DNA of 64,000 nt from Corynebacterium hansenii (GCF_030408795.1 NZ_CP047211.1:682001-746000), one strand, 5' to 3'. Shown: positions 29,101 to 36,304, counted from the first letter of the stretch. Numbers and translations: made by a program. The notes: a model not told the origin generated them from the letters alone.

Positions 29101-32100
29101 GGCGGGGGCGCGGGCGGGGTCGTCGACTCCGCCGCGCTGGGCGCCTTCGCCGAGCAGGTCACCGGCTCCGGCGGCGTGCTGGCCGTGGCCGCGCGCACCA
29201 TCCTGGAGCAGCTGGGCCACGAGATCACCGGCGCCGTCGACTTCGACGCCGACGACGCCGACGACAAGCTGCTGGACCTGGTCACCGCCGAGCTCGGCTC
29301 CGACTGGCCGCGCCTGGTCACCCCGTCCTTCGACGCCGACCGCGCCGTGCTCATCGACGACCGCTGGGCCACCTCCCGCGAGGACCTGGCCCGCATGTGG
29401 GCCGCCTCCTCCGACGAGGATCTGGCCGCCGCGACGCCGAAGACGATCTCCGCCTCCGCCGCGCCGCAGGCGAAGTTCTGGGCCGGCCGCGCCACCGCCG
29501 CGGGCCGCACCGACCTGGCCGCCGCGTACGAGCAGCTGGCCGCGAACGCCACGAAGCCGGGCGAGGGCGCCCGCGCCTCCGACGTCGCCGTGGTCACCGG
29601 CGGCTCGCCGGGCTCCATCGCCGCGGCCGTCATCGGCGGGCTGCTTTCCGACGGCGCCACCGTGGTCGCCACCACGTCGTCCCTCAACCCGGGCCGACTG
29701 GCGTTCTACAAGGAGCTCTACCGCACCCACGCCATCGATGGCGCGGCCCTGTGGGTCGTCCCGGCGAACCTGACCAGCTACCAGGACCTCGACGCGGTCG
29801 TCGACTGGGTCGGCAACGAGCAGACCGCCACCGTCGGCGGCGGCTCCGTGGTCACCAAGCCGGCCATGTCGCCGACGCTGCTGTTCCCGTTCGCCGCCCC
29901 GCGCGTCATGGGCTCCCTGGCCGACGCAGGCCCGGCCGCCGAGATGCAGATGCGCCTGCTCCTCTGGTCGGTCGAGCGGCTCGTCGCCGGTCTGTCGCAG
30001 ATCGGCGCCGACACCGACGTCGCCCACCGCCTGCACGTGGTCCTGCCGGGCTCCCCGAACCGCGGCCGCTTCGGCGGCGACGGCGCCTACGGCGAGTCGA
30101 AGGCCGCCCTCGACGCCGTGGTGACCCGCTGGAACGCCGAGGAGATCTGGGGCTCCCGCACCTCCCTGGTCCACGCCCACATCGGCTGGGTCCGCGGCAC
30201 CGGACTCATGGGCGGCAACGACCCGCTGGTCGACGCCGTCGAGGCCAAGGGCGTGCGCACCTACGCCACCGAGGAAATGGCCGAGCTCCTGCTCGAGCAG
30301 GCCACCCCGGAGGCCCGCGCCAAGGCCGCCGAGCAGCCCATCACCATCGACCTCACCGGTGGCCTGGGCGACGTCGACCTGAACATGTCGAAGCTGGCCG
30401 AGGAGGCCGCGGCCGCGGCCGAAAAGGACGGCGAAGGCGAGGACGGCGGCGTCGCAAAGCCCCGCTCCATCCGCGCCCTGCCGGGCCTGCGCAAGCCGCT
30501 CGACCGCACCGCCCCCGACTTCTCCGGGGTCAAGGTCGCGCCCGAGGACATGATCGTCATCGTCGGCGCCGGCGAGCTCGGCCCCTACGGCTCCTCGCGC
30601 ACCCGCTTCGAGGCGGAGATCGGCGAGATCTCGGGCGCCGGCATCGTCGAACTGGCCTGGACCATGGGCCTGATCAGCTACGACGGCGGTTGGCTCGACG
30701 CCGACGGCCAGCCCATCGACGAAGAGGACATCGTCGAGCGCTACCGCGACGAAGTCACCGCCCGCGTCGGCGTCCGCCGCTACGGCGACGACGGCGACCT
30801 GGTGGACAATTCCATGACCGAGCTGACCACCGTCTACCTCGAGCGCGACCTGTCCTTCCCGGTCCGCGACAAGGCGGCGGCGATCACCTTCGTCGAGTCC
30901 GACCCGGAGAACACCACCGCGCGCCCCGACGAGGAGTCCGGCGAGTGGATCGTCACCCGTCTCGCCGGCACGGCCGTCCAGGTGCCGCGCCGCATGGCCA
31001 TGTCCCGCTACGTCGGCGGCCAGATCCCCGAGGGCTTCGACCCGTCGGTGTACGGCATCCCGGCGGAGATGTGCGAGAACCTCGACCGCGTCTCCCTGTG
31101 GAACATCGTCTGCACCGTCGACGCCTTCCTGTCCTCCGGCTTCACCCCGGCGGAGCTGCTCGGCGCCGTCCACCCGGGCCTCGTGTCCTCCACCCAGGGC
31201 ACCGGCATCGGCGCGATGGAATCGCTGCGCAGCCTGTACATCGACGGCATCCTCGGCCTGCCGCGCGCCAGCGACGTCCTGCAGGAGGCCCTGCCGAACG
31301 TCATCGCCGCGCACGTCATGCAGTCCTACGTCGGCGGCTACGGCCAGATGGTCCACCCGGTCGCGGCCTGCGCCACCGCCGCGGTGTCCGTCGAGGAGGG
31401 CCTGGACAAGATCCAGCTGGGCAAGGCCGACTTCGTCGTCGCCGGCGGCTTCGACGACCTGTCCACCGAGGGCATCACCGGCTTCGGCGACATGAACGCC
31501 ACCGCCGATTCCGCCACGATGGACGCCAAGGGCATCGACCGCCGCTTCTTCTCGCGGCCGAACGACCGCCGCCGCGGCGGGTTCGTCGAGTCCCAGGGCG
31601 GCGGCACCGTGCTGCTGGCCCGCGGCTCGGTCGCCCGCGACCTGGGCCTGCCGGTGCTCGGCGTGGTCGCCTTCGCGGAGTCCTTCGCCGACGGCGCCCA
31701 CACGTCGATCCCGGCCCCGGGCCTGGGTGCCCTGGGCGCGGCGCGCGGCGGCACGGGTTCGCGCCTGGCGCGGGCGCTGGCCAAGCATGGCGTGGCGGCG
31801 GACGAGGTGTCCATCCTGTCCAAGCACGACACCTCGACCAACGCCAACGACCCGAACGAGTCGGAGCTGCACGAGCGCGTCGCCGATGCGCTGGGCCGCG
31901 ATGAGTCGAACCCGCTGTTCGTGGTCTCGCAGAAGTCGCTGACCGGCCACGCGAAGGGCGGCGCCGCGGCGTTCCAGATGATCGGCCTGACCCAGGTGCT
32001 GCGCACCGGCGTGCTCCCGGCGAACCGGTCCCTGGACTGCGTCGATCCGGAGCTGGCCAAGCACGGCCGTCTGGTGTGGCCGACCAAGCCGATCGAGATG

Positions 32101-32451
32101 GGCGGCGCGCTGCCCATGAAGGCCGGCTTCGTCACCTCCCTCGGCTTCGGCCACGTGTCCGCGCTGGTCGCGATCGTGCACCCGGAGGCGTTCCATGCGG
32201 CCGTCGCCGCGGAGAACGGTGCCGGGGCCGCCGACGAGTGGCGCGCCGCCGCCGATGAGCGCGAGGCCGCCGGCCTGCGCCGCATCGACGAGGCGATCTA
32301 CGGCGGCGAGGGCCTCTTCGAGCGGCCCGAGGGCCGTCGCCTGGGCGACGGCGGTGCGTACGGCGACACCGCCGCGCTGGAGAAGGCGGTCATCCTGAAC
32401 CCGGACGCGCGTCTGGTGGACGGAGTGCTTTCCGACGAGCCGGCGCAGTAG
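23155..32451 (+). CDS. fas: Type I fatty acid synthase (single-chain FAS-I)
   Basis: About 3,098 residues; makes fatty acids from acetyl- and malonyl-CoA in the cytosol. Domains in fungal-like order with active-site codons: acetyltransferase (GHSQG, Ser codon 23707), FMN enoyl reductase (PIILGGMTPTTVDP near 24,500; VEGGRAGGHHSWEEL), MaoC-like dehydratase (GDRNPIHVDD, near 26,910), malonyl/palmitoyl transferase (GHSVGEYNALAAF, Ser 27544), ACP (DGVSSRRNQLL, phosphopantetheine Ser at 28663 or 28666), ketoreductase (VTGGSPGSIAA near 29,600; Tyr 30088) and ketosynthase (Cys 31369; His 31824 and 31948). No C-terminal phosphopantetheinyl transferase is fused; acpS follows. The GTG at 23155 is chosen because AAGGAG precedes it by 8 nt; an in-frame ATG at 23110 has none. 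Corynebacteria may have one or two such genes (fasA/fasB). Confidence 0.96.
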   Translation: MTPNQKPEHRTAADALSIFRSRPTADETSRRVEPTLSQRLGGGEKFALSFSGQGYPWLETLTTCAAAGVDGRVRELVAKAEERLAPIADRLAGQRPDGFTPFEWAEKAGAARAAESSPVADADALDADAQKKAQKKAPVSVAGLPDLSAPAVSVPGILISQIAVLDLLAAQGVDVSAHVAAIGHSQGVLGVDAVRNPDRAADVVALAEIIGVTVARQGRVTGMTSRPAPGNGAASHPMMIVSGVRPDLVTPHLAGHAVVGLRNGRTMCVVVGTPADLRATEANLERAAAKDAAELSAKKRGGAPFAPTCSPLPVGAGFHHPDMAAGVEETIELAAAAGIDEAFARPIAEHVLTAVIDWPADVASAVEAGADWIIEVGPGAGVAPLTRELLAGTGVGVVTAAVDQGQAELFEPGSAPAAPQSWDAHAPRLVTRDGRARVETKFTEATGRSPIILGGMTPTTVDPAIVAAAANAGFWAELAGGGQVTPEIFNRNVSRLHELLDEGASAQFNTMFLDPYLWGMHIGSRRLVQRAVAAGRPIDGVTVSAGIPEVDEAVALVRELRAGGIPHVSFKPGTVKQIKSVLAIADALAADDELSDVPVIIQVEGGRAGGHHSWEELDDLLTATYADIRARGNAVLAVGGGIGRPEQAAEYLLGRWSEKHGYPAMPVDAIIIGTAAMAAKESTASAGVKKMLVDTKGTDAWVPAGGAEEGMASGRSQLGADIHEIDNAAARAGRLLDEVANDADAVAARRDEIIAAIDGTAKPYFGDVAEMTYREVLDRYLELAAPEGEFLDPSWAARFDVILDRFEARLADADSGEFESVRTGSSVGEGAASGSATVALLAEAYDLDVRLHPADAEHFLSEACRTPGKPVNFVPVIDAEVRRWWRSDSLWQAHDERYDADGVCIIPGTAAVAGITAADVPVAEILGSFEEAAADELAASAPAADESVAPVARVLANPVIRWAGRQQANPALQLGARASWELSDDARSAEQPDTGATLATEGDDVAVLTVPLEGSGGDHELTLRFDVSGPAGTVPVISVDDAAASMRALTAIAAGGTLPEIKDGIAEWESVWTTAAAADHGAVTGSGARTAPDALVGHAWPAIFAAVADATTESGVPVVEGMLALVHLEHHVRLVTAADADNAAAAGPSLLADGTRLAITAHADDVADTEMGRVVVVRAEIRDASADAGEDGEGNLVATLSERFAIRGRNGDTPAQVNTVPLPTVTDTPRSHRATVTVTAPRTLVPFATVSGDRNPIHVDDRAAMLAGLPGVIVHGMWLSAAAEHAAIAGASAGLGDRITEFTSTMLSPVLPGQEVTFTVERRGIDSRPGNGEVREVMATVDGEPVLSATAVIAAPTTFYAFPGQGIQSKGMGLAARNNSAAARAVWDEADAVTREKLGFSVLAIVRDNPTEVTVNGRRFHHPEGVLNLTQFTQVSMATLGLAQAAELREAGVLDEDAYFAGHSVGEYNALAAFAGVLDAAAVLEVVYHRGLTMHSLVPRDENGRSNYGLAALRPDKCGVAESDVEEFVAGVAKQSGEFLEVVNHNLAGKQYAVAGTVAGLKALQAAANEAAPDGKAYVRIPGIDVPFHSAVLRDGVDEFRGHLDRLLPDEVDPEALVGRYIPNLTATQFALTEQFVREMAEVAESKVLDEILADFGAAAANPGRLARTLLVELLAWQFCSPVRWIETQDLVLGALGASRIIEVGVGTAPTIANLAARTAALPRHADRDVTVWNVERDRDLVFARDEVRPEADEAEVEANDADAAAVEETSSPAEPLQKPAAADAAPAPVATSAERPADIALTPADAVEVLIALWTKVRPDQIGAADSIETLVDGVSSRRNQLLLDLGAEFGLGAIDGAADADMPSLKDKIGGMVRGWTPWGPVLSEALADGLRRVTGPAGARANHVADRVRDTWQLGDGWVEATVAEVVLGSRDGSSLRGGDLGHLAPNPPSSTNELNQLIDSAVQAVGSNRGVAVTMPAAGGGAGGVVDSAALGAFAEQVTGSGGVLAVAARTILEQLGHEITGAVDFDADDADDKLLDLVTAELGSDWPRLVTPSFDADRAVLIDDRWATSREDLARMWAASSDEDLAAATPKTISASAAPQAKFWAGRATAAGRTDLAAAYEQLAANATKPGEGARASDVAVVTGGSPGSIAAAVIGGLLSDGATVVATTSSLNPGRLAFYKELYRTHAIDGAALWVVPANLTSYQDLDAVVDWVGNEQTATVGGGSVVTKPAMSPTLLFPFAAPRVMGSLADAGPAAEMQMRLLLWSVERLVAGLSQIGADTDVAHRLHVVLPGSPNRGRFGGDGAYGESKAALDAVVTRWNAEEIWGSRTSLVHAHIGWVRGTGLMGGNDPLVDAVEAKGVRTYATEEMAELLLEQATPEARAKAAEQPITIDLTGGLGDVDLNMSKLAEEAAAAAEKDGEGEDGGVAKPRSIRALPGLRKPLDRTAPDFSGVKVAPEDMIVIVGAGELGPYGSSRTRFEAEIGEISGAGIVELAWTMGLISYDGGWLDADGQPIDEEDIVERYRDEVTARVGVRRYGDDGDLVDNSMTELTTVYLERDLSFPVRDKAAAITFVESDPENTTARPDEESGEWIVTRLAGTAVQVPRRMAMSRYVGGQIPEGFDPSVYGIPAEMCENLDRVSLWNIVCTVDAFLSSGFTPAELLGAVHPGLVSSTQGTGIGAMESLRSLYIDGILGLPRASDVLQEALPNVIAAHVMQSYVGGYGQMVHPVAACATAAVSVEEGLDKIQLGKADFVVAGGFDDLSTEGITGFGDMNATADSATMDAKGIDRRFFSRPNDRRRGGFVESQGGGTVLLARGSVARDLGLPVLGVVAFAESFADGAHTSIPAPGLGALGAARGGTGSRLARALAKHGVAADEVSILSKHDTSTNANDPNESELHERVADALGRDESNPLFVVSQKSLTGHAKGGAAAFQMIGLTQVLRTGVLPANRSLDCVDPELAKHGRLVWPTKPIEMGGALPMKAGFVTSLGFGHVSALVAIVHPEAFHAAVAAENGAGAADEWRAAADEREAAGLRRIDEAIYGGEGLFERPEGRRLGDGGAYGDTAALEKAVILNPDARLVDGVLSDEPAQ

Positions 32452-32462
32452 CGGTCCGGGGC

Positions 32463-32497
32463 GGGCGGCGGTTGCGCCGTCCGCGCCACGCCGCCCG
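32463..32497 (+). terminator. Possible hairpin after the FAS-I gene
   Basis: CGGGCGGCG (32462-32470) pairs with CGCCGCCCG (32489-32497), 11 nt after the stop. There is no T-run, so it may not terminate efficiently. The remaining bases to 32650 hold no gene, only a 10-bp direct repeat GAGCTGCGTG (32518 and 32545). Confidence 0.35.
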
Positions 32498-32662
32498 TGA
32501 TGGCGCGTGGCTCGTGTGAGCTGCGTGGGCTGCGCCGTCTGATCGAGCTGCGTGAGCCGCGGTGGGGATCCCGGAAGGGGTCGCCGCCGCGGCTTTCGCG
32601 TTGGCGGGGCTCCACGTTCGTCGGCGCGAGGGGACGGCCGCGCCGCCGGGTATCGTGGGCGC

Positions 32663-33253
32663 ATGGAATCAGGGCGAAAATCGGGGCGGGAGCCGGAGGT
32701 GGGGCCGGCATCGGAGCCGGTTCAGGGGCACGCGACCGGCCAGGACGCCGCCCACGACACCGAACACACCACCGCTCACGACGCCCTCGCGGCCGCGATC
32801 CTGGGCACGGGCATCGACATGGTGCACGTGCCGTCGTTCGCGGAGGACCTTGCCCGTCCGGGTTCGGCGTTCGCGGCGTCGGTGTTCACGGTGGGGGAGC
32901 GCACGGCCGCGAATCGCCGCGGCCTCGCGGGCGACGCCCTGGCCCGGCACCTCGCGGGCCGCTGGGCGGTGAAGGAGGCCGTGATCAAGGCCTGGTCTCA
33001 GGCGATTTATGGCGCGCCGCCGGTGATCCCGCGCGACGAGCTCGATTGGCGCGAGATCGAGGTCGTCGCCGACGCGTGGGGCCGCGTCGCGGTGGCGCTG
33101 CACGGCCGGGTGCGCGATGCCGTGGCCGATTGCTTTGCGACGCCCACCTCCTCCCCGCAGGAGCGTGCCCGCGGGGGTTCCGGCGTCGACTTCCACGTCA
33201 GCATCAGCCACGACGGCGATCACGCCATCGCCATCGCGATTCTGGCGAAATGA
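32663..33253 (+). CDS. acpS: Holo-ACP synthase (AcpS-type phosphopantetheinyl transferase)
   Basis: Transfers 4'-phosphopantetheine from CoA to the ACP serine of FAS-I. About 196 residues: a polar N-terminal extension of some 45 residues (with HDTEHTTAHD), then the AcpS core. The Mg site is GTGIDMVHVPSF, and the second signature is LAGRWAVKEAVIKAW (Glu and Lys of the WxxKEA motif). SISHDGDHAIAIAI is the C-terminal strand pair. The ATG at 32663 has TATCGT six bases upstream. The place directly after FAS-I is conserved in mycobacteria (Rv2523c). Confidence 0.92.
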   Translation: MESGRKSGREPEVGPASEPVQGHATGQDAAHDTEHTTAHDALAAAILGTGIDMVHVPSFAEDLARPGSAFAASVFTVGERTAANRRGLAGDALARHLAGRWAVKEAVIKAWSQAIYGAPPVIPRDELDWREIEVVADAWGRVAVALHGRVRDAVADCFATPTSSPQERARGGSGVDFHVSISHDGDHAIAIAILAK

Positions 33254-33286
33254 CGGCCAACGGCGCGATGCCGGTACATTGAGCGC

Positions 33287-34231
33287 GTGGTGAAACTGGG
33301 GCACGTTTATCCGATGGCGGACATCGTCGAGGCGCTGCTGCACGCGCCGACGCCGGGCAACGAGCCCCGGGACGTTCATTCGGTGGACGCCGATTCGCGG
33401 GGCGTGGTAGTCGGGCCGCGGGAATTCTGTCTTTACGGCCCTCCGTCCGACGGAGGCCTTCGCGCGGACGGCACCTACCTCGTCGACGAATGCCCCGAGG
33501 TCGGCGACGACGACGGGGAAGTCCTTCCCGAGGCAGCTGCGTCCGCGGGCCTTGAATTCCTCGCCATGGGGGAGCACCTCGATGATGTCGTGCACAATCT
33601 GCGGCATCAGGGCGCTCCCACGGATGTGGCGACGTGCGTCGAAGCGATCAACCACTACCTGGAGCACGACGCTTTCCTCGTCGTCGATTGCCCGTCCGGC
33701 GTCCGGGCGCTGTCCGACGTCGTCGCCGACCGCGATCTCCTGCGCACAACCCGGGTGGAAGCGGTCTCGCGGGTGCTGGGGTTGTCGGTGCGCAAGACGC
33801 TCGGGCAGGAGGCGGCCGATGCGTTGCTCGCCCTCCACGGTCACCCACTGTCGACTGCGGTGACCATTGACGTCGCCGCCTGGAACCAGTGGAGCCAGAG
33901 TCCTTTTGCGGGGCGGGTGACCGATGGGGCCACCCATCGATTGTTCGCGTGGGGCCACGACGGCGATGCGTGGGCGGTGCGCACCGACGACCCGGACGCG
34001 CCCGTCGTGTTCTTCGGCGCCGCCGGGGACGACACCGCGGGAAACATCGTCGATCTCGGCGTCGACGTGGCGACCTTCCTGCGCATCGCCGACGTGTGGC
34101 GCGCCCTGGAATCGAAGCGGTTCGAACTCGGACCGGACCCGGCCGCGCATCCCATCCTCGCCGAGTTCCGCGAAAAGGTGGCGCCGCTGGTGCCGGCGCC
34201 GGCGGACTCGTGGCCGTGGCCCTACAGGTAG
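33287..34231 (+). CDS. Hypothetical protein between acpS and the fasR-like gene
   Basis: 314 residues, not recognised. It is acidic and soluble, with no membrane segment or signal peptide. It shows a PRDVHSVDADSRGVVVGPREFCLYGPP strand region near the N-terminus and several Trp-containing stretches (WNQWSQSPF, ADVWRALESKRFEL, SWPWPYR). The C-terminal Trp-rich, acidic pattern recalls immunity or SMI1/KNR4-like folds, but this is not supported well enough to name. GTG 33287 has TACATT six bases upstream. The gene converges with fasR. Confidence 0.65.
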   Translation: MVKLGHVYPMADIVEALLHAPTPGNEPRDVHSVDADSRGVVVGPREFCLYGPPSDGGLRADGTYLVDECPEVGDDDGEVLPEAAASAGLEFLAMGEHLDDVVHNLRHQGAPTDVATCVEAINHYLEHDAFLVVDCPSGVRALSDVVADRDLLRTTRVEAVSRVLGLSVRKTLGQEAADALLALHGHPLSTAVTIDVAAWNQWSQSPFAGRVTDGATHRLFAWGHDGDAWAVRTDDPDAPVVFFGAAGDDTAGNIVDLGVDVATFLRIADVWRALESKRFELGPDPAAHPILAEFREKVAPLVPAPADSWPWPYR

Positions 34232-34251
34232 GCGAACATGGCGGCGGCGGG

Positions 34252-34263
34252 CCGTCGCAAAGC
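34252..34263 (-). repeat. 12-bp 3'-flank motif, copy 3
   Basis: GCTTTGCGACGG on the minus strand, 32 nt after the stop of the minus-strand TetR gene. Confidence 0.55.
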
Positions 34264-34295
34264 AAGCTGCCCGAGGCGGACCGCCCGAAAGGCGC

Positions 34296-35033
34296 CTAAC
34301 CGCCCGCCTTCTCGGCGACGGTCATGAGGTAGGAGATGAGCATGCGCTTGACCTCCTGGACCGTCAGCTCGTAGTGCAGCTCGCGCATGCCGGCGTCGCC
34401 CGGGCGGTCGACGGAGTAGTTGAGCAGCGAATACGTCGTGTGGATCAGCAGGCCGGAGATGAAGCTGCGCACGTGGGCGTCGGACCGGGGGGCTAGGGGG
34501 CGCAGAACCTCGGAGATGCCGTCGAGCAGTTCCTGCTCGGTGTGCGCGGCCGTCGCCCGCGTCGCCGGCGTCGCCTGGACGGCCAGCCACACCGACCGCC
34601 GCGACGGGTCGTCGCGCCACAGGTCGGCGATGTGGTCGATGAACTCGGACAGGAACTCCGGCCATTCCAGCGCCGGCACCAGCTCGGCGAACCGGGTGAT
34701 TTCCTCGACGACGCCCGCGGTGTCCTGGCGGTCGAGCTCGCAGATCATCACGTACTTGTTGGCGAAGAACTGGTACAGCGTGCCGATGGGCACCTCCGCG
34801 CGCCGGGCCACTTCGTCGAAGGTGAAGGACTCGAATCCGACGTCGACCAGCACCTCGCGGGCGGCCGCCAGGATGCGGGCGTAGCGTTCGCGGCTGCGCT
34901 GCTGCGCGGGGCGGCGCCGGGGCCGCAGGATTTCATGGTCGTGGTCGGGGTCGGTCGCGGGGTCGAGGCGCACGGATGCCTTCTCCGCCTTGGCGCCGGC
35001 CTCCGCGGCCGACTCCGCCCGCCGCTCAGTCAC
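34296..35033 (-). CDS. fasR: TetR-family regulator, probable FasR
   Basis: 245 residues. After a charged ~45-residue N-terminal tail the helix-turn-helix is RILAAAREVLVDVGF, FTFDEVARRAEVPIGTLYQFFANKY. A ligand-binding domain follows. In C. glutamicum the regulator FasR (cg2737) lies between bcp and acpS near fasA and represses fatty-acid synthesis genes; gene order here is the same, so this is the likely orthologue. Its GTG start overlaps the end of bcp by 8 nt, so it is co-transcribed with bcp. Its targets would be FAS-I and acetyl-CoA carboxylase genes, with acyl-CoA as ligand. The naming rests on synteny. Confidence 0.72.
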   Translation of the reverse strand: MTERRAESAAEAGAKAEKASVRLDPATDPDHDHEILRPRRRPAQQRSRERYARILAAAREVLVDVGFESFTFDEVARRAEVPIGTLYQFFANKYVMICELDRQDTAGVVEEITRFAELVPALEWPEFLSEFIDHIADLWRDDPSRRSVWLAVQATPATRATAAHTEQELLDGISEVLRPLAPRSDAHVRSFISGLLIHTTYSLLNYSVDRPGDAGMRELHYELTVQEVKRMLISYLMTVAEKAGG

Positions 35034-35526
35034 CGGAGTTCAGGTCGCGCAGGACGCGGCCGACGTGGCCCTTCGCGCGAACGTTGTACCAGGCGTTTTC
35101 GACGGTGCCGTCGGGGCCGACGAGGACCGTGGAGCGGATGACGCCCTGCACGACCTTGCCGTAGTTCTTCTTCTCGCCGAACGCGCCCCACGCGGCGAGG
35201 GTCTCCTTGGACGGGTCGGACAGGAGGGTGAAGTCCAGGCCGTGGTCCTCGCGGAACGTGGCCAGCTTCTCCGGCTTGTCGGGGGAGATACCCACGACCT
35301 CGACGCCGGCGTCGTTGAATTGGGCGGATTCGTCGCGGAAGTCGCAGGCCTGGGTGGTGCAGCCCGGGGTGTTGGCCCGCGGGTAGAAGTACACGAGCAC
35401 TCGGCGGCCGCGGTAGTCCGCCAGCGACACTTCCCGCCCGTCGTCGGCCGTGAGGGTGAATCCGGGGGCGGCGTCCCCGGGTTCGAGCCGGGTGTTCTGC
35501 GGTGCGGTGGTGTCGTTCTCGGCCAT
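35026..35526 (-). CDS. bcp: Thioredoxin-dependent thiol peroxidase (Bcp/PrxQ)
   Basis: 166-residue peroxiredoxin that reduces hydroperoxides with thioredoxin. Peroxidatic Cys56 and resolving Cys61 lie in NTPGCTTQACDFRDE, the five-residue spacing of the PrxQ/alpha type. FTLTADDGREVSLADYRGRRVLVYFYP is the conserved N-terminal strand region. It leads the operon bcp-fasR and sits where Rv2521 does in M. tuberculosis. Confidence 0.93.
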   Translation of the reverse strand: MAENDTTAPQNTRLEPGDAAPGFTLTADDGREVSLADYRGRRVLVYFYPRANTPGCTTQACDFRDESAQFNDAGVEVVGISPDKPEKLATFREDHGLDFTLLSDPSKETLAAWGAFGEKKNYGKVVQGVIRSTVLVGPDGTVENAWYNVRAKGHVGRVLRDLNSGD

Positions 35527-35628
35527 GGGCCCATGGTAGCGGGATTAAGGGGCGTTGGGCGCCCAAAGGCGGTGCCGAGTGTTACCCTTTTTCATCAGAC
35601 GACCGTTCACCGATCAAGGGGAGTCCAC

Positions 35629-35910
35629 GTGGCCCGCAGCATTGACGACATTCAGCGCGACATCGAACGCAACCGCACCCAGCTCGCCAAGACGCTGGAC
35701 GAGCTCGCCGTGCGCACCAACCCGAAGAACGTCGCGGACGACGCCAAGTCCCGTGCGGTGGATGGTCTGCAGGAGCCGAAGGTCCAGGCCGTCCTCGGCG
35801 CCGTCGCCGCGGTGATCGTCGGCGCGATCGCGCTGTCGGTGGTCCGCAACCGCAAGCGTTCCGCGGAGATCGAGCGCATCCGCGAGATGATCGAGGCCGC
35901 TTCGCGCTGA
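35629..35910 (+). CDS. DUF3618 family membrane protein
   Basis: 93 residues. The N-terminal part (DDIQRDIERNRTQLAKTLDE) is the DUF3618 helix, followed by a transmembrane helix (VLGAVAAVIVGAIALSVV) and a short basic tail. The corresponding M. tuberculosis gene is Rv2520c, near bcp. AAGGGGAG precedes the GTG at 35629. No function is known for the family. Confidence 0.85.
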   Translation: MARSIDDIQRDIERNRTQLAKTLDELAVRTNPKNVADDAKSRAVDGLQEPKVQAVLGAVAAVIVGAIALSVVRNRKRSAEIERIREMIEAASR

Positions 35911-35932
35911 TCTCCGGCGCGCCGGAACAGTC

Positions 35933-35964
35933 GGAGGGCGGGTCCCGTTGCGGGCCCGCCCTCC
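35933..35964 (+). terminator. Strong terminator after the DUF3618 gene
   Basis: A perfect 10-bp stem GGAGGGCGGG (35933-35942) with CCCGCCCTCC (35955-35964) is followed by TTTTCCCTTTT. Three T-tracts of 4, 5 and 6 bases follow up to 36009. Confidence 0.92.
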
Positions 35965-36019
35965 TTTTCCCTTTTCGGGCTTTCCCTTTTTCGGGCTTCC
36001 CCCTTTTTTCGCGCGGTTT

Positions 36020-36031
36020 GCTTTGCGACGG
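36020..36031 (+). repeat. 12-bp 3'-flank motif, copy 4
   Basis: GCTTTGCGACGG on the plus strand, 110 nt after the stop of the plus-strand DUF3618 gene and beyond its terminator. Confidence 0.55.
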
Positions 36032-36101
36032 CTCGTGTCCGGCGTCCGATGGCGTGTGTCGTAGGGCGATGTCGCGCAGAAGAACGCCGCGCATGAAAAA
36101 A

Positions 36102-36125
36102 CCAGGCCGGGGTTACCCGGCCTGG
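36102..36125 (-). terminator. Terminator of the tRNA gene at the prophage junction
   Basis: CCAGGCCGGG (36102-36111) pairs perfectly with CCCGGCCTGG (36116-36125). Read on the minus strand it follows the tRNA CCA end by four bases and ends in a U-tract (AAAAAA at 36096-36101 on the plus strand). Confidence 0.85.
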
Positions 36126-36129
36126 TGAG

Positions 36130-36168
36130 TGGTGCGCCATCAGGGACTTGAACCCCGAACCCGCTGAT
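36130..36168 (-). tRNA. 3' fragment of a tRNA gene (probably tRNA-Lys), left attachment site
   Basis: On the minus strand the sequence contains the 3' strand of an anticodon stem (ATCAG), a normal T-arm with GTTCAAG, the acceptor strand ATGGCGC, a discriminator A and an encoded CCA. No matching 5' half (GCGCCAT...) is present to the right. This is what is left after integration of a phage into the 3' end of a tRNA gene; the restored complete gene should be at the other prophage end. The tRNA-Lys assignment rests on the arm sequences and is moderately certain. Confidence 0.72.
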
Positions 36169-36304
36169 ATCGCCGGTCCCGCGCATCCGGCATCAGGTCG
36201 GCCCGTGAGCGCCAACGACCAGCGGCAACACCACGAGCTACCTTCCGATGCCACCCCGTAGGGCACCATCCGGCCCACTCAAACCGGTGGATAAGTGGTG
36301 AGTC

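Noticed and set aside
23463..31904. Long plus-strand frames of 1,650 and 1,102 codons inside FAS-I
   Set aside because: They are the +1/-1 frames of the same gene, made almost only of Arg, Pro and Gly, and contain no domain.
32452..32662. Direct repeat GAGCTGCGTG (32518 and 32545) as an attachment site or mobile-element mark
   Set aside because: Only 10 bp, no target duplication and no transposase or integrase nearby.
22996..32664. A minus-strand open frame of 3,222 codons opposite FAS-I
   Set aside because: It is the mirror image of the GC-rich FAS-I coding sequence. The translation is low-complexity Arg/Gly/Asp-rich with no domain, whereas the plus frame shows all FAS domains.
36169..36304. 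A complete second tRNA at the junction
   Set aside because: Only the 3' half can be folded; no 5' acceptor strand or D-arm matching it is present.
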